Positions 50,089-58,714 of a stretch of 64,000 nt of DNA are shown here, in pieces. Under the pieces are notes generated by a model. It searched no databases. It had not been told where the DNA came from and worked only from the letters and a program-made list of their open reading frames with translations. A program made the translations under genes and the position numbers. The stretch is taken from NCBI RefSeq assembly GCF_001245615.1, contig NZ_CWKH01000003.1, positions 434,001 to 498,000 of the forward strand, in the 5' to 3' direction. The DNA is from Mycolicibacterium neworleansense. GTDB lineage: Bacteria > Actinomycetota > Actinomycetes > Mycobacteriales > Mycobacteriaceae. Position 1 is the stretch's first letter. Every line of letters starts with the position of its first letter.

Positions 50089-51026
50089 GCACCGCCGGCG
50101 CAGGTAACTCGACCTCGAACTCGAACGAACACGCCGAACGGTTCACGCTGCTGCGACCGTTGCTGTTCACCATCGCGTACGAGATACTCGGTGCGGCAAC
50201 GGAATCCGACGACGTGCTGCAGGAGAGTTACCTGCGCTGGGCCGAGGTCGATCTGGACACGGTGCGCGATACCAAGGCGTTCCTGGCCCAGCTCGTCACC
50301 CGCCAGGCGCTCAATGCCCTCCGGGCCCAGTCGCGGCGCCGGGAGGAATACGTGGGCCCCTGGCTGCCCGAGCCCCTGGTGCTGGCCGGCGACATCGCCG
50401 GTACGGGTGATCCCTCAGCGGATGTGGTTCTGGCCGAATCGGTTTCGATGGCCATGATGGTGGTGCTCGAGACCCTGACACCCGATGAGCGTGCCGTGTT
50501 CGTGCTGCGCGAGGTGTTCGGGTTCAGCCACGACGAGATCGCCACGGCCATCGACAAATCGGCGAGCGCGGTACGTCAGATGGCTCATCGGGCACGCCAG
50601 CACGTGCAAGCACGACGCAAACGGTTCGAGCCCGTCGACCTCGCCGAGTCCAACCGGGTCACCGAGGAGTTCATGACCGCCGCGGCCACCGGCGACATGG
50701 ACGGGCTGCTGGCGTTGTTGGCACCGGACGCGGTGTACACCGCCGACAGCGGCGGCAAGGCCAGCGCGGCCCGCCGGCCTGTCGTGGGCGCCCAGAAGGT
50801 CGCCACGATGCTCATCGGCCTGTTCCGCGCGGGCGACCGGGTGCCAGGGCTCGCGTTCGAGCGCGTCACGTGCAACGGCGAACCCGCGGTGATGATCCGC
50901 AGCGACGCCGGAATGGAAGGGGTGTTCACCATCGAGGTCATCGACGGCAAGATCACCAACTTCTACGCGATGCGCAATCCGGACAAGCTGATCGGCGTCG
51001 ACATCCCGCGGGTGATCAGCCGATAG
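50085..51026 (+). CDS. ECF41-type RNA polymerase sigma factor (SigJ-like) with SnoaL-like C-terminus
   Basis: This 313-residue protein has sigma2 (LRPLLFTIAYEILGAATESDDVLQESYLRWAEVD region), sigma4 (LTPDERAVFVLREVFGFSHDEIATAI and SASAVRQMAHRARQHV) and a C-terminal SnoaL/NTF2-like domain of about 110 residues (AAATGDMDGLLALLAPDAVYTADSGGK). This extension defines ECF41, and it controls the activity of the sigma factor without a separate anti-sigma. The DGGGK-type motif of the family appears as DSGGKASAARRP. It is coupled by ATGA to the oxidoreductase, and the candidate ECF41 promoter is upstream of both. Confidence 0.92.
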   Translation: MSTAGAGNSTSNSNEHAERFTLLRPLLFTIAYEILGAATESDDVLQESYLRWAEVDLDTVRDTKAFLAQLVTRQALNALRAQSRRREEYVGPWLPEPLVLAGDIAGTGDPSADVVLAESVSMAMMVVLETLTPDERAVFVLREVFGFSHDEIATAIDKSASAVRQMAHRARQHVQARRKRFEPVDLAESNRVTEEFMTAAATGDMDGLLALLAPDAVYTADSGGKASAARRPVVGAQKVATMLIGLFRAGDRVPGLAFERVTCNGEPAVMIRSDAGMEGVFTIEVIDGKITNFYAMRNPDKLIGVDIPRVISR

Positions 51027-51046
51027 CTTTCTGCCACGCTGATGGC

Positions 51047-52279
51047 ATGCGGATCGAGCGGCTCGGCGCCCTGGGCGATGCCCCGGCGGTACTGCGCGGG
51101 GTCGCCACGGCCGCCCGGGCCGCGGGCCTGGCGCCGCCGGCCGCATTGATCGGCGACTGGTACTCCTCCCGCGCGGTGATCGCCCCCTCGGTGTCGGTGG
51201 CCCCCGTTGCGCCTGAAACCGCCTTCGACGTGGCGCAGGACGCCTCGGGACCGACCGGCAGCGTGGGCGGCGGATGGTTCGGCTACCTCTGCTACCCGGA
51301 CCCGGGTGCCGACGGCTCACCGCCGCGCATCCCGGTGGCAGCCGGCGGCTGGTCCGATTGCGTACTGCGCCAGGACACCGACGGCATCTGGTGGTTCGAA
51401 AGCCTCAGCGGTGCAGCACTTCCCGCCTGGTTGCGTGCACTGGAGCCGGCCGAACCGCACGGCTACACCCTGAGCTGGGCGGCCCCCGACCGCGACGACC
51501 ACCGCCGCGGCGTGCTGGCCTGCCTGGAGGCCATCGCGGCGGGCGAGGTGTATCAGGCCTGTGTGTGCACCAGGTTCACCGGCCACATCGACGGCCGGTC
51601 GATCGATTTCTTCACCGAGGCGACAGCCCGGACCGCACCGTCGCGGGCCGCCTACCTGGCCGGGGACTGGGGGGCGGTGGCCTCGCTGTCACCGGAGCTG
51701 TTCCTGCGCCGGGCCGGCACCGCGGTTACCTCCAGCCCGATCAAGGGCACACTGCCCCGCACGGCCGATCCGCTGGCACTGCTGGCCTCGGTCAAAGATG
51801 TCGCCGAGAACATCATGATCGTCGACCTGGTGCGCAACGATCTGGGACGGGTGGCGACCACCGGCAGCGTCACGGTGCCCGAACTGCTCGCAGTCCATCC
51901 GGCGCCCGGAGTCTGGCACCTGGTCTCCACAGTCACCGCCGAGGTGCCCGCGCAGCTGCCGATGAGCGCGCTGCTGGACGCCACGTTCCCGCCGGCCTCG
52001 GTGACCGGCACCCCCAAGCGGCGGGCCCGTCAACTGTTGCGGCAGTGGGAGCCCGCACGACGCGGAGTGTATTGCGGCACAGTGGGTCTGGCCTCACCAG
52101 TGGCAGGCTGCGAGCTGAATGTGGCGATCCGCACCGTGGAGTTCGCCGCCGACGGCTCGGCGGTTCTGGGCGTGGGCGGCGGCATCACCGCCGATTCGGA
52201 CGTCGACGCGGAATGGGAGGAATGCCTGCACAAGGCCGCCTCGATCGTTCAGCCCCGGGCGCGCAGCACCGCGTCGTAG
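51047..52279 (+). CDS. pabB: Aminodeoxychorismate synthase component I
   Basis: This 410-residue chorismate-binding enzyme starts at ATG 51047. It makes 4-amino-4-deoxychorismate from chorismate and ammonia for folate. Motifs are GEVYQACVCTRF, SPELFLRR, SSPIKGTLPR, VDLVRNDLGRV, and FPPASVTGTPKRRARQLLR. A residue pattern of PIKGT rather than PIAGT separates PabB from TrpE, as here. It corresponds to Rv1005c. Its 3' end overlaps rsmI (opposite strand) by 31 bp. Confidence 0.93.
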   Translation: MRIERLGALGDAPAVLRGVATAARAAGLAPPAALIGDWYSSRAVIAPSVSVAPVAPETAFDVAQDASGPTGSVGGGWFGYLCYPDPGADGSPPRIPVAAGGWSDCVLRQDTDGIWWFESLSGAALPAWLRALEPAEPHGYTLSWAAPDRDDHRRGVLACLEAIAAGEVYQACVCTRFTGHIDGRSIDFFTEATARTAPSRAAYLAGDWGAVASLSPELFLRRAGTAVTSSPIKGTLPRTADPLALLASVKDVAENIMIVDLVRNDLGRVATTGSVTVPELLAVHPAPGVWHLVSTVTAEVPAQLPMSALLDATFPPASVTGTPKRRARQLLRQWEPARRGVYCGTVGLASPVAGCELNVAIRTVEFAADGSAVLGVGGGITADSDVDAEWEECLHKAASIVQPRARSTAS

Positions 52280-53085
52280 AGCTCGCGCCGTGACGGTGCC
52301 CCCGGATGAGCGGCGATCACCTCGGCGCAGGCGTCCTTCACCCGGGCCCCGTCGGCCACCAGGTCCTCCACCTCGGCCACCAGATCCGGCAGTTCGACGG
52401 TCGGGGTGCCGCCGGCCAGCACCACGGTGATCTCCCCCAGCACGCCGTCGGCGGCCCACTCCGCGAGCTCGGCCAGGCTGCCGCGCCGGATCTCCTCATG
52501 TGTCTTCGTCAGCTCGCGGCATACCACGGCGCGCCGGGCCGGGCCCAGCACCTCGACGGCGTCGCGCAGGGTCTCGGCCAGGCGGCGCGGGGATTCGAAG
52601 AACACACTGGTGCGCGGTTCGGCGGCCAGGGTCTGCAGCCAGGCCAGCCGGGCGGCGTGTTTGCGCGGGGCGAAGCCCTCGAAACAGAACCGGTCCGAGG
52701 CCAGCCCGGACACCGCCAGCGCCGTCGTCACCGCGCTCGGGCCGGGCAGGCAGGACACCGGCAGGTCGGCCTCGGCGCAGGCCGCCACCAGGCGGTAGCC
52801 GGGGTCGTTGATCAAGGGCATGCCGGCGTCGCTGACCACGAGTACCGTCGCGCCCGCCGTGATCTCCTCGACCAGGCCGGGCACCCGGCTCGCCTCGTTC
52901 TGGTCGAAGAAGCTCAGAATCCGCCCGGCCGGCTGCACCCCCAGCGACTGGGCCAGGGCACGCACCCGCCGGGTGTCTTCAGCCGCCACGATGTCGGCCG
53001 TCCGCAGCGCCTCGACCAGTCGCGCCGACGCATCGTCGGGCCGGCCCAGCGGCGTGGCGCCGATCAGTAGTTTGCCGGGTGTCAC
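52249..53085 (-). CDS. rsmI: 16S rRNA (cytidine-1402-2'-O)-methyltransferase
   Basis: This 278-residue SAM-dependent enzyme has the tetrapyrrole methylase fold. Motifs are LLIGATPLGRPDDAS, AAEDTRRVRALA, VVSDAGMPLINDPGYRLV and CLPGPSAVTTALAVSGL, then FEGFAPRK and FFESPRRLAETL. It methylates the ribose of C1402 in 16S rRNA. It corresponds to Rv1003. The start is GTG 53085, only 24 bp from the divergent pmt gene; the longer frame is rejected because it runs through pmt. Confidence 0.95.
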   Translation of the reverse strand: MTPGKLLIGATPLGRPDDASARLVEALRTADIVAAEDTRRVRALAQSLGVQPAGRILSFFDQNEASRVPGLVEEITAGATVLVVSDAGMPLINDPGYRLVAACAEADLPVSCLPGPSAVTTALAVSGLASDRFCFEGFAPRKHAARLAWLQTLAAEPRTSVFFESPRRLAETLRDAVEVLGPARRAVVCRELTKTHEEIRRGSLAELAEWAADGVLGEITVVLAGGTPTVELPDLVAEVEDLVADGARVKDACAEVIAAHPGAPSRRELYDAVLRARG

Positions 53086-53109
53086 GACGGACAGCCTACG
53101 ATCGCTTGC

Positions 53110-54660
53110 GTGACCGCCACCGCCACCGAAACGCCGACGGCTGGTCGCTCGGTCCCGTTGATCAGCCCGGCGCCGCTGATCCCGGCCCCCGATTTCGGGC
53201 CGACGGACCGGCTGCAGGGGTGGATGATGACGGCGATCATCACCGCGCTGGCCGCGATAAGCCGGTTCCTGAACCTGGGCTCGCCGACCGATGCAGGCAC
53301 GCCGGTCTTCGACGAGAAGCACTACGCGCCGCAGGCCTGGCAGATGCTGTACAACCACGGCGTCGAGGACAACCCGGGCTACGGGCTCGTGGTGCATCCG
53401 CCGGTGGGCAAGCAACTGATCTCGATCGGCGAGGCGCTGTTCGGCTACAACGGGCTGGGCTGGCGGTTCTCCGGGGCCGTGTGCGGCGTACTGATCGTGA
53501 TGCTGGTGGTCCGGATCGCGCGCCGGCTCAGCCGCTCCACCCTCGTCGGCGGGATCGCAGGGCTGCTGCTGATCGCCGACGGGGTCAGCTTCGTCTCGGC
53601 GCGCACGGCGCTGCTGGACGTGTTCCTGGTGGTGTTCGTGGTCGCGGCGTTCGCCTGCCTGATGGTCGACCGCGACGACGTCCGTCAGCGCATGCACATC
53701 GCGTTCATGGAAGGCCGGATCGCCGAGACGCCGTGGGGGCCCCGGCTCGGGGTGCGGTGGTGGCGGTTCGGTGCCGGGGTGCTGCTCGGTCTGGCCTGCG
53801 CCACCAAGTGGTCGGGGCTGTACTTCGTGGCGTTCTTCGGCGTCATGACCCTCGTGCTCGACGCGATCGCGCGCAAGCAGTACCACGTGCCCGCTCCGTG
53901 GCGCGGCATGCTGCGTCGCGATGTGGGTCCGGCCGCGTACGTGTTCGGGTTCATCCCGTTCGCGATCTATCTGGCGTCGTACGGGCCGTGGTTCGCCTCC
54001 GAAACGGGTGTCGACCGTCATGAGGTCGGCCAGTCGATCGGCGAGAACAGCATCATCCCGATGCCCGACGCCCTGCGCTCACTTTGGCACTACACCTATG
54101 CCGCTTACCGATTCCACGCCGGGCTGACCAACGCCGACGGCAACCACCACCCGTGGGAATCGAAACCGTGGACCTGGCCGATGTCGTTGCGGCCGGTGCT
54201 CTATGCGATCGACAACCACGACGTGGCCGGCTGCGGCGCCCAGTCGTGTGTGAAAGCCGTGATGCTGGTGGGCACTCCGGCGATGTGGTTCATCGCCGTG
54301 CCGGTGCTCGGCTGGGCGCTGTGGCGGGCCGTCGTGCGACGCGACTGGCGCTACGGCGTGGTGCTGGTGGGCTACTCGGCCGGCTTCCTGCCCTGGTTCT
54401 TCGACATCGACCGGCAGATGTACTTCTTCTACGCCACCGTGATGGCGCCGTTCCTGGTGCTGGCGATCGCGCTGATCCTCGGCGACATCCTCTACCAACC
54501 CCGGCAGAACCCCGAACGGCGCACGCTGGGTCTGCTGGTGGTGTGCTTCTACGTGGCGCTGGTGATCGCGAATTTCGCGTGGCTGTACCCGATCTTGACG
54601 GGTATCCCGATTTCACAGTCGACGTGGAATCTGGAGATCTGGCTGCCGAGTTGGCGCTAG
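53110..54660 (+). CDS. pmt: Dolichyl-phosphate-mannose-protein O-mannosyltransferase
   Basis: This 516-residue polytopic membrane protein of the GT39 family has FDEKHYAPQAWQML (catalytic Asp-Glu in the first outer loop), VVHPPVGKQLISIG, and about ten helices, followed by VGYSAGFLPWFFDIDRQMYFFYATVMAPFLVL. It transfers mannose from polyprenyl-phosphomannose to Ser/Thr of secreted proteins as they cross the membrane. The long Pro/Ala/Thr tail of the MPT63-like protein could be a substrate in this cell. It corresponds to Rv1002c and begins at GTG 53110. Confidence 0.95.
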   Translation: MTATATETPTAGRSVPLISPAPLIPAPDFGPTDRLQGWMMTAIITALAAISRFLNLGSPTDAGTPVFDEKHYAPQAWQMLYNHGVEDNPGYGLVVHPPVGKQLISIGEALFGYNGLGWRFSGAVCGVLIVMLVVRIARRLSRSTLVGGIAGLLLIADGVSFVSARTALLDVFLVVFVVAAFACLMVDRDDVRQRMHIAFMEGRIAETPWGPRLGVRWWRFGAGVLLGLACATKWSGLYFVAFFGVMTLVLDAIARKQYHVPAPWRGMLRRDVGPAAYVFGFIPFAIYLASYGPWFASETGVDRHEVGQSIGENSIIPMPDALRSLWHYTYAAYRFHAGLTNADGNHHPWESKPWTWPMSLRPVLYAIDNHDVAGCGAQSCVKAVMLVGTPAMWFIAVPVLGWALWRAVVRRDWRYGVVLVGYSAGFLPWFFDIDRQMYFFYATVMAPFLVLAIALILGDILYQPRQNPERRTLGLLVVCFYVALVIANFAWLYPILTGIPISQSTWNLEIWLPSWR

Positions 54661-54689
54661 GGGTCGCCGCCGGCGTGCCGGCCCGGCGT

Positions 54690-54746
54690 TGAGATTGCGT
54701 TGAGGGCTGTGATTTTGAGTTATCCACAGCCCTGTACGCAATCTCA
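54690..54746. repeat. Long stem-loop containing direct-repeat copy 1
   Basis: A 22-nt arm (54690-54711, starting TGAGATTGCG) pairs with 54725-54746 with 20 of 22 positions complementary, around a 13-nt loop. The right arm together with 54724 is copy 1 of a 23-bp repeat found again at 55643-55665. It can end pmt transcription but looks more like a repeat-family hairpin. Confidence 0.85.
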
Positions 54747-54749
54747 GGA

Positions 54750-55631
54750 ATGACGGCACGTTTTGTCGGTCTCGCGTCCCAGCATCACGGCATGGCAGAC
54801 GTCTTCATCGGCAGCGAGATGCTCAGGCGCGGCGCCCTGACGCGCAGCCAGTTGAGGTGGAATTACCGGTCGATATTTCCAGATATCTATGTGTCGAAGT
54901 CAGGACCGCTTTCCCTGTCAGGCAGGACTATCGGCGCCTGGCTGTGGTCAGGCCGCAACGGCGTGATCGCCGGCCGGGCGGCTGCGGCATTGCATGGCGC
55001 GCTGTGGGTGGCCGACGGCGCACCGATAGAAATGCTCTGGCGCAATGGCCGCCCACCGGATGGCATCGTCGTCCGGAACGAGCGGATCGACCCCGACGAG
55101 ATCACTGTCATAGCCGGCCTGCCAGTGACGACACCCCAGCGGACAGCCCTGGACCTGGCGCGCCATCTGCCCCGGGACCTGGCTGTTGAGAACCTCGACG
55201 CGCTGGCACGAGCCACTGACGTCAAGGCAGCCGACGCCCTGCTCCTCGCCGAACGCTATCCGAGAGCCCGGGGGCTGCGTCGGGCAGGAGTCGCACTCGA
55301 CCTGATGGACGGCGGTGCCCAATCTCCGAGAGAAACGTGGCTGCGCCTGGTTCTCATCGACGGTGGATTGCCGCGGCCACGCACCCAGATCCGGGTTACC
55401 GACGGATTCAACGAAGCCTTCATCGACATGGGCTACGACGAGCCGATGGTCGGCGCCGACTACGACGGAAAACACCATGCCACCGACCGCCCGCGGTATG
55501 TGCATGACATCGGCCGCAACGAGTTGATCGCGCGACAAGGATGGATCGATATTCACGTGGTGGCCGAACACCGCAAGGCATTCATCCTGCATCGCGTGCG
55601 CGAGGCGTTGAAATTGCGCACAAGGTCGTGA
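54750..55631 (+). CDS. AbiEi-like N-terminal domain plus DUF559/Vsr-like nuclease-fold protein
   Basis: The 293-residue frame (ATG 54750; ATG 54792 is also possible) has an N-terminal winged-helix-like part as in AbiEi antitoxins (RRGALTRSQLRWNYRSIFPDIYVSKSG region, then RAAAALHGALWV). The C-terminal part has the DUF559 pattern: a Glu in QSPRETWLRLVLIDGGLPRP, then the PD-(D/E)xK-like AFIDMGYDEPMVGADYDGKHH. This domain pair is widespread in actinobacteria in many copies, and its function is unknown; antiphage defence or mobile-element biology are possible. It is bracketed by 23-bp direct repeats within stem-loops, and its last codons form part of the second stem. Confidence 0.82.
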   Translation: MTARFVGLASQHHGMADVFIGSEMLRRGALTRSQLRWNYRSIFPDIYVSKSGPLSLSGRTIGAWLWSGRNGVIAGRAAAALHGALWVADGAPIEMLWRNGRPPDGIVVRNERIDPDEITVIAGLPVTTPQRTALDLARHLPRDLAVENLDALARATDVKAADALLLAERYPRARGLRRAGVALDLMDGGAQSPRETWLRLVLIDGGLPRPRTQIRVTDGFNEAFIDMGYDEPMVGADYDGKHHATDRPRYVHDIGRNELIARQGWIDIHVVAEHRKAFILHRVREALKLRTRS

Positions 55632-55668
55632 AATCGCCCGGACCACAGCCCTGTACGCAATCTCAACG
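55606..55668. repeat. Long stem-loop containing direct-repeat copy 2
   Basis: The arm 55606-55630 (the end of the DUF559-like gene) is complementary to 55644-55668 at 21 of 25 positions. The right side contains the second exact 23-bp copy (55643-55665) of the sequence at 54724-54746. The stop codon of the gene lies at the end of the left arm. Confidence 0.8.
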
Positions 55669-55684
55669 GGCAAACGCCAAGGAT

Positions 55685-56893
55685 CTAGAGCAGGTCCCGC
55701 GCCGCCGGGCACGACATACAGCGTGGGCCGCCACGGCCCGTGCCGAGTTCCGACGCCTCGATCGGCAACACTTCGATACCTGAATCGGCCAGTCGGGCAT
55801 TGGTTTCGGAGTTGCGCTCATAGGCCACCACCACGCCGGGCGCCAGGGCCAGGGTGTTGTTGCCGTCGTCCCATTGCTCGCGTTCGGCGGTCACCGGATC
55901 GAGCCCGGTGTCGATCACCCGTAGTTGCTCGATCGCCATCGCATCGGCGGCGGCCTGCACGAAAGGCACTTCGTCATCGATCCGGATGCCGGCCTCGGTC
56001 CGGTGAATGGTGAACGCCGACAACGAGTCCACGATGTTCGGGTACATCACCACCGCATCGACGTCGACCATGGTGCATACCGTGTCCAGGTGCATCTGGG
56101 CCCGCTCCTGGCGGATCGGCACCGCCAGCACCGTGTGGGCCAGGTCGTCGTCGAACAGGCTGCGCGCCAGCGCTTCGGCACCGGCCGGTGTGGTCCGCTC
56201 CCCCACGCCGACCGCCACCACACCGGGCCCGAGCAGCAACACGTCACCGCCCTCGACCGGTGCCGAACGCGACTCGTAGGCCCGCCGGACGCCGAGGAAC
56301 CGCGGATGGTGCGCGTAGATCAGGTCGGTCAGCGACGTCTCGCGCACCCGGGCCGGCAGGGCTAGGGAGGTGATCGCAACGCGTGGGCCGATCCAGAACG
56401 ACGAATCCCGGGTGAACAGCAGATTGGGCAGCGGCTCGATCACGAAATCGCCGCCGTGATGCATGAGCCGCACCAGTGACAGTTCGGCACCGTGGAACGG
56501 CACCTCGTTGAAGGTCATGCCGGCCATCAGGATGTGCGCCAGGTCGGCCGGCGCCAGGCCACGCAGGTGAGCCGAAAGTTCCTGGGCCAGTGGCACACCC
56601 AGGCGCCGCGCGTCGACGGCAGCGGAGATCCCGTGCATGCGCGCGGCGCCGCTGTGGGCCAGTGCCTCGGTCAGCAGATCGGCGAGCAGCAACACCTCGA
56701 CGCCGCGTGAGCGCAGCACCGCCGCGAAGGCGTCGTGCTCGCGTTGCGCCTTGGCCACCCACGGCAGGCCGTCGAACAGCAGGGCGTCGTTGTTGCGTGG
56801 CGTCAGCCGTTGCAGTTCCGGGCCCGGCCGGTGCAGGATGACGGCGCGCAGGGTGCCGACCTCAGAGTTGGAACCGAACGCCGCAGTCTCCAC
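55685..56893 (-). CDS. arcA: Arginine deiminase
   Basis: This 402-residue enzyme hydrolyses arginine to citrulline and ammonia. Motifs are [33 protein letters not shown] (catalytic Asp), [24 protein letters not shown] (catalytic His) and the nucleophile cysteine in GPRCMSCP near the end. It corresponds to Rv1001. GTG 56893 is used. It is divergent from soxR, and a SoxR-like operator lies between them, so arginine degradation may respond to redox-active compounds. Confidence 0.94.
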   Translation of the reverse strand: METAAFGSNSEVGTLRAVILHRPGPELQRLTPRNNDALLFDGLPWVAKAQREHDAFAAVLRSRGVEVLLLADLLTEALAHSGAARMHGISAAVDARRLGVPLAQELSAHLRGLAPADLAHILMAGMTFNEVPFHGAELSLVRLMHHGGDFVIEPLPNLLFTRDSSFWIGPRVAITSLALPARVRETSLTDLIYAHHPRFLGVRRAYESRSAPVEGGDVLLLGPGVVAVGVGERTTPAGAEALARSLFDDDLAHTVLAVPIRQERAQMHLDTVCTMVDVDAVVMYPNIVDSLSAFTIHRTEAGIRIDDEVPFVQAAADAMAIEQLRVIDTGLDPVTAEREQWDDGNNTLALAPGVVVAYERNSETNARLADSGIEVLPIEASELGTGRGGPRCMSCPAARDLL

Positions 56894-56906
56894 GCAATGA
56901 CGTTAA

Positions 56907-56922
56907 CTCAACTATGGTTGAG
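56907..56922. promoter_or_regulatory. SoxR-like operator between arcA and soxR
   Basis: CTCAAC-TATG-GTTGAG is a perfect 6-bp dyad and, with the following G, resembles the SoxR box CCTCAAG-TTAA-CTTGAGG. It occupies the centre of the 33-bp gap between the two start codons. Binding by the adjacent SoxR is inferred. Confidence 0.65.
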
Positions 56923-56926
56923 GTGT

Positions 56927-57358
56927 ATGGAGACGCACGAGTTAACTCCTGGCGAGATGTCGCTGCGCAGCGGCGTGGCGGTGTCCGCACTGCACTTCTA
57001 TGAGCGCGAGGGCTTGATCGCCAGCCGCCGCACCTCGGGCAACCAGCGCCGCTACGCGCGCGAGACCCTGCGCCGGGTGGCGTTCATCCGGATGTCGCAA
57101 CGCCTGGGCATACCGCTGGCCCGCATCCGCGAAGCGCTGTCGAGCCTGCCCGACGACCGGGTTCCGACCAGTAAGGACTGGGCCCGGCTCTCGGCGGGTT
57201 GGCGCCAGGACCTCGACGACCGGATCGTGCACCTACAACGGTTGCGCGACAACCTGACCGGCTGCATCGGCTGTGGCTGCCTGAGCCTCAAGACGTGCCA
57301 GTTGACCAACCCCGGCGACGTCCTGGCCGAACGCGGCCCGGGTGCGTCCCGCCTCTAA
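56927..57358 (+). CDS. soxR: SoxR, redox-sensitive MerR-family regulator
   Basis: The 143-residue protein starts at ATG 56927. The MerR HTH ([19 protein letters not shown], then [22 protein letters not shown]) is followed by a dimerisation helix and the [2Fe-2S] motif [12 protein letters not shown] (C-x2-C-x-C-x5-C), exactly as in SoxR. Oxidation of the cluster by redox-cycling drugs should activate transcription. The longer in-frame reading upstream runs through arcA and is rejected. No soxS-like gene is nearby, as usual outside enterics. Confidence 0.94.
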   Translation: METHELTPGEMSLRSGVAVSALHFYEREGLIASRRTSGNQRRYARETLRRVAFIRMSQRLGIPLARIREALSSLPDDRVPTSKDWARLSAGWRQDLDDRIVHLQRLRDNLTGCIGCGCLSLKTCQLTNPGDVLAERGPGASRL

Positions 57359-57362
57359 ACAA

Positions 57363-57378
57363 TCGAACGCTTGTGCGA
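57363..57378. promoter_or_regulatory. LexA (SOS) box-like site before alkB
   Basis: TCGAAC-GCTT-GTGCGA matches the mycobacterial SOS box TCGAAC-N4-GTTCGA in 11 of 12 defined positions. It lies 13 bp before the alkB start codon, with GATACACT between them as a likely -10. LexA control is inferred. Confidence 0.6.
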
Positions 57379-57391
57379 TACACTCGCGCGC

Positions 57392-57988
57392 ATGGAGCTG
57401 GCGTTGCAAGGCTCACTGTTCGAGCACGCGGAACGTCGTCGCCTCGGCAACGGCGCCTGGGTTGAACTGCGCTCGGGCTGGTTGCCCGATGCCGACTCGC
57501 TGTTCGAGGAGTTGATGGACGGGGTCCCCTGGCGGTCCGAGGAACGCGAGATGTATGACCGCGTGGTGGCCGTGCCGCGGCTGGTCAGCTTCCACGACCT
57601 GATCAACGAACCGGTACCGCACCCCCGGCTCAAGCAGATCCGTCGCAGGCTCAACGACACCTTCGGCGGTGAGCTCGGGGAACCGTTCACCACCGCGGGA
57701 CTGTGCCTGTACCGCGACGGCAACGACAGCGTGGCCTGGCACGGCGACACCATCGGCCGCAGCCGCACCGACGACACGATGGTGGCGATCGTCGGACTCG
57801 GCGCGACACGGGTTTTCGCGTTGCGCCCACGCGGCGGCGGTCACGCCCTGCGGCTACAGCACCGCCACGGAGACCTGTTGGTGATGGGCGGATCGTGTCA
57901 GCGCACCTGGGAACATTCGATACCGAAGACCACCAGCCTGGTCGGGCCGCGCATCAGCATCCAGTTCCGCCCGCACGACGTGCGCTGA
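57392..57988 (+). CDS. alkB: AlkB-like Fe(II)/2-oxoglutarate-dependent DNA repair dioxygenase
   Basis: This 198-residue protein has the iron-binding HGDTIG (His-x-Asp) near residue 120 and EHSIPKTTS with the second His. The 2-oxoglutarate arginine is in GPRISIQFRPH. It should oxidatively remove alkyl groups from damaged bases in DNA or RNA. It corresponds to Rv1000c. ATG 57392 (MELALQGSLF) follows the SOS-like box closely. It is convergent with the lipoprotein gene, with 4 bp between them. Confidence 0.92.
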   Translation: MELALQGSLFEHAERRRLGNGAWVELRSGWLPDADSLFEELMDGVPWRSEEREMYDRVVAVPRLVSFHDLINEPVPHPRLKQIRRRLNDTFGGELGEPFTTAGLCLYRDGNDSVAWHGDTIGRSRTDDTMVAIVGLGATRVFALRPRGGGHALRLQHRHGDLLVMGGSCQRTWEHSIPKTTSLVGPRISIQFRPHDVR

Positions 57989-57992
57989 GGCT

Positions 57993-58667
57993 CTAGCCCC
58001 GGACGCTGGCGACCGCGGTGCTGAGCAATTCGCGGGCCCGCTTGTCGTCCACCTTCGCCACCGGTTTGCCCGGCACCACCAACGGGTTGGCGGTGACGAT
58101 CACCATGAACGTGTCGAAACTGGCGACGTAGTTGTACAGCTCTCCGGTGCGCGCCTGGCCGCCCATCGTGGTCTGGATGATGCGGTGCGTTCCGTTCGTG
58201 TGCGCCCCGTCGATCTGCGGGGCCTCGACGACGTCCACCTGACCGCGGATGCCGGGGCCGAGGAACTTCACCTGCTTGCACGCGTCGCCCGGGTCGTTCA
58301 ATTGCACCGGCTCAGACGTCTCCACGGCCAGCACGATGAACCGGTTGCCCGCGCCCTCGGCCGAGGTGGCGGCCATGTTGCCCTTGAGCCCCTCCGGCAG
58401 CGACTGGCCCTCGGCGAACTTCGCGCAATCGGCGGGGTCGACCTTCACCCCGGGCGGCATCTTCTGTGGCGTCAGCATTTTCGGGTCGATCCCGGTCGGG
58501 GCGACGTCGGTGACCTTGAACTCCGGGCCGAAGCTGGAGCGCACCTTGGCGACGTTGGCGATGTCCGCGTGCGCGGAATCCGACTGGTCGGATTGACCGC
58601 AGGCGACCAATCCGGTGACGCAGGCAAGAACGCCGGCGGTGGCGAGTAAGACGTTGCGGTTCTCCAT
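57993..58667 (-). CDS. DUF5642-like lipoprotein (Rv0999 type)
   Basis: This 224-residue protein has a lipoprotein signal with TGLVAC (acylated Cys about residue 23). The mature domain includes VRSSFGPEFKVTDVAPTGIDP, a pair of cysteines (PADCAKFA and GDACKQVKF) and a C-terminal FMVIVTANPLVVPGKP. This pattern resembles the DUF5642 group, related to the sensor-like PknH ectodomain fold. It is positioned like Rv0999. A second, diverged relative follows upstream at 58715-59404. Confidence 0.8.
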   Translation of the reverse strand: MENRNVLLATAGVLACVTGLVACGQSDQSDSAHADIANVAKVRSSFGPEFKVTDVAPTGIDPKMLTPQKMPPGVKVDPADCAKFAEGQSLPEGLKGNMAATSAEGAGNRFIVLAVETSEPVQLNDPGDACKQVKFLGPGIRGQVDVVEAPQIDGAHTNGTHRIIQTTMGGQARTGELYNYVASFDTFMVIVTANPLVVPGKPVAKVDDKRARELLSTAVASVRG

Positions 58668-58714
58668 CGCTGGTTAACATACCTGGGCTCGTCAACATGT
58701 CCGGGCGGGCCGGC

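Noticed and set aside
54690..54746. Simple Rho-independent terminator of pmt
   Set aside because: The stem could stop transcription, but there is no T-run and an exact copy of the right arm recurs after the next gene, which points to a repeat element.
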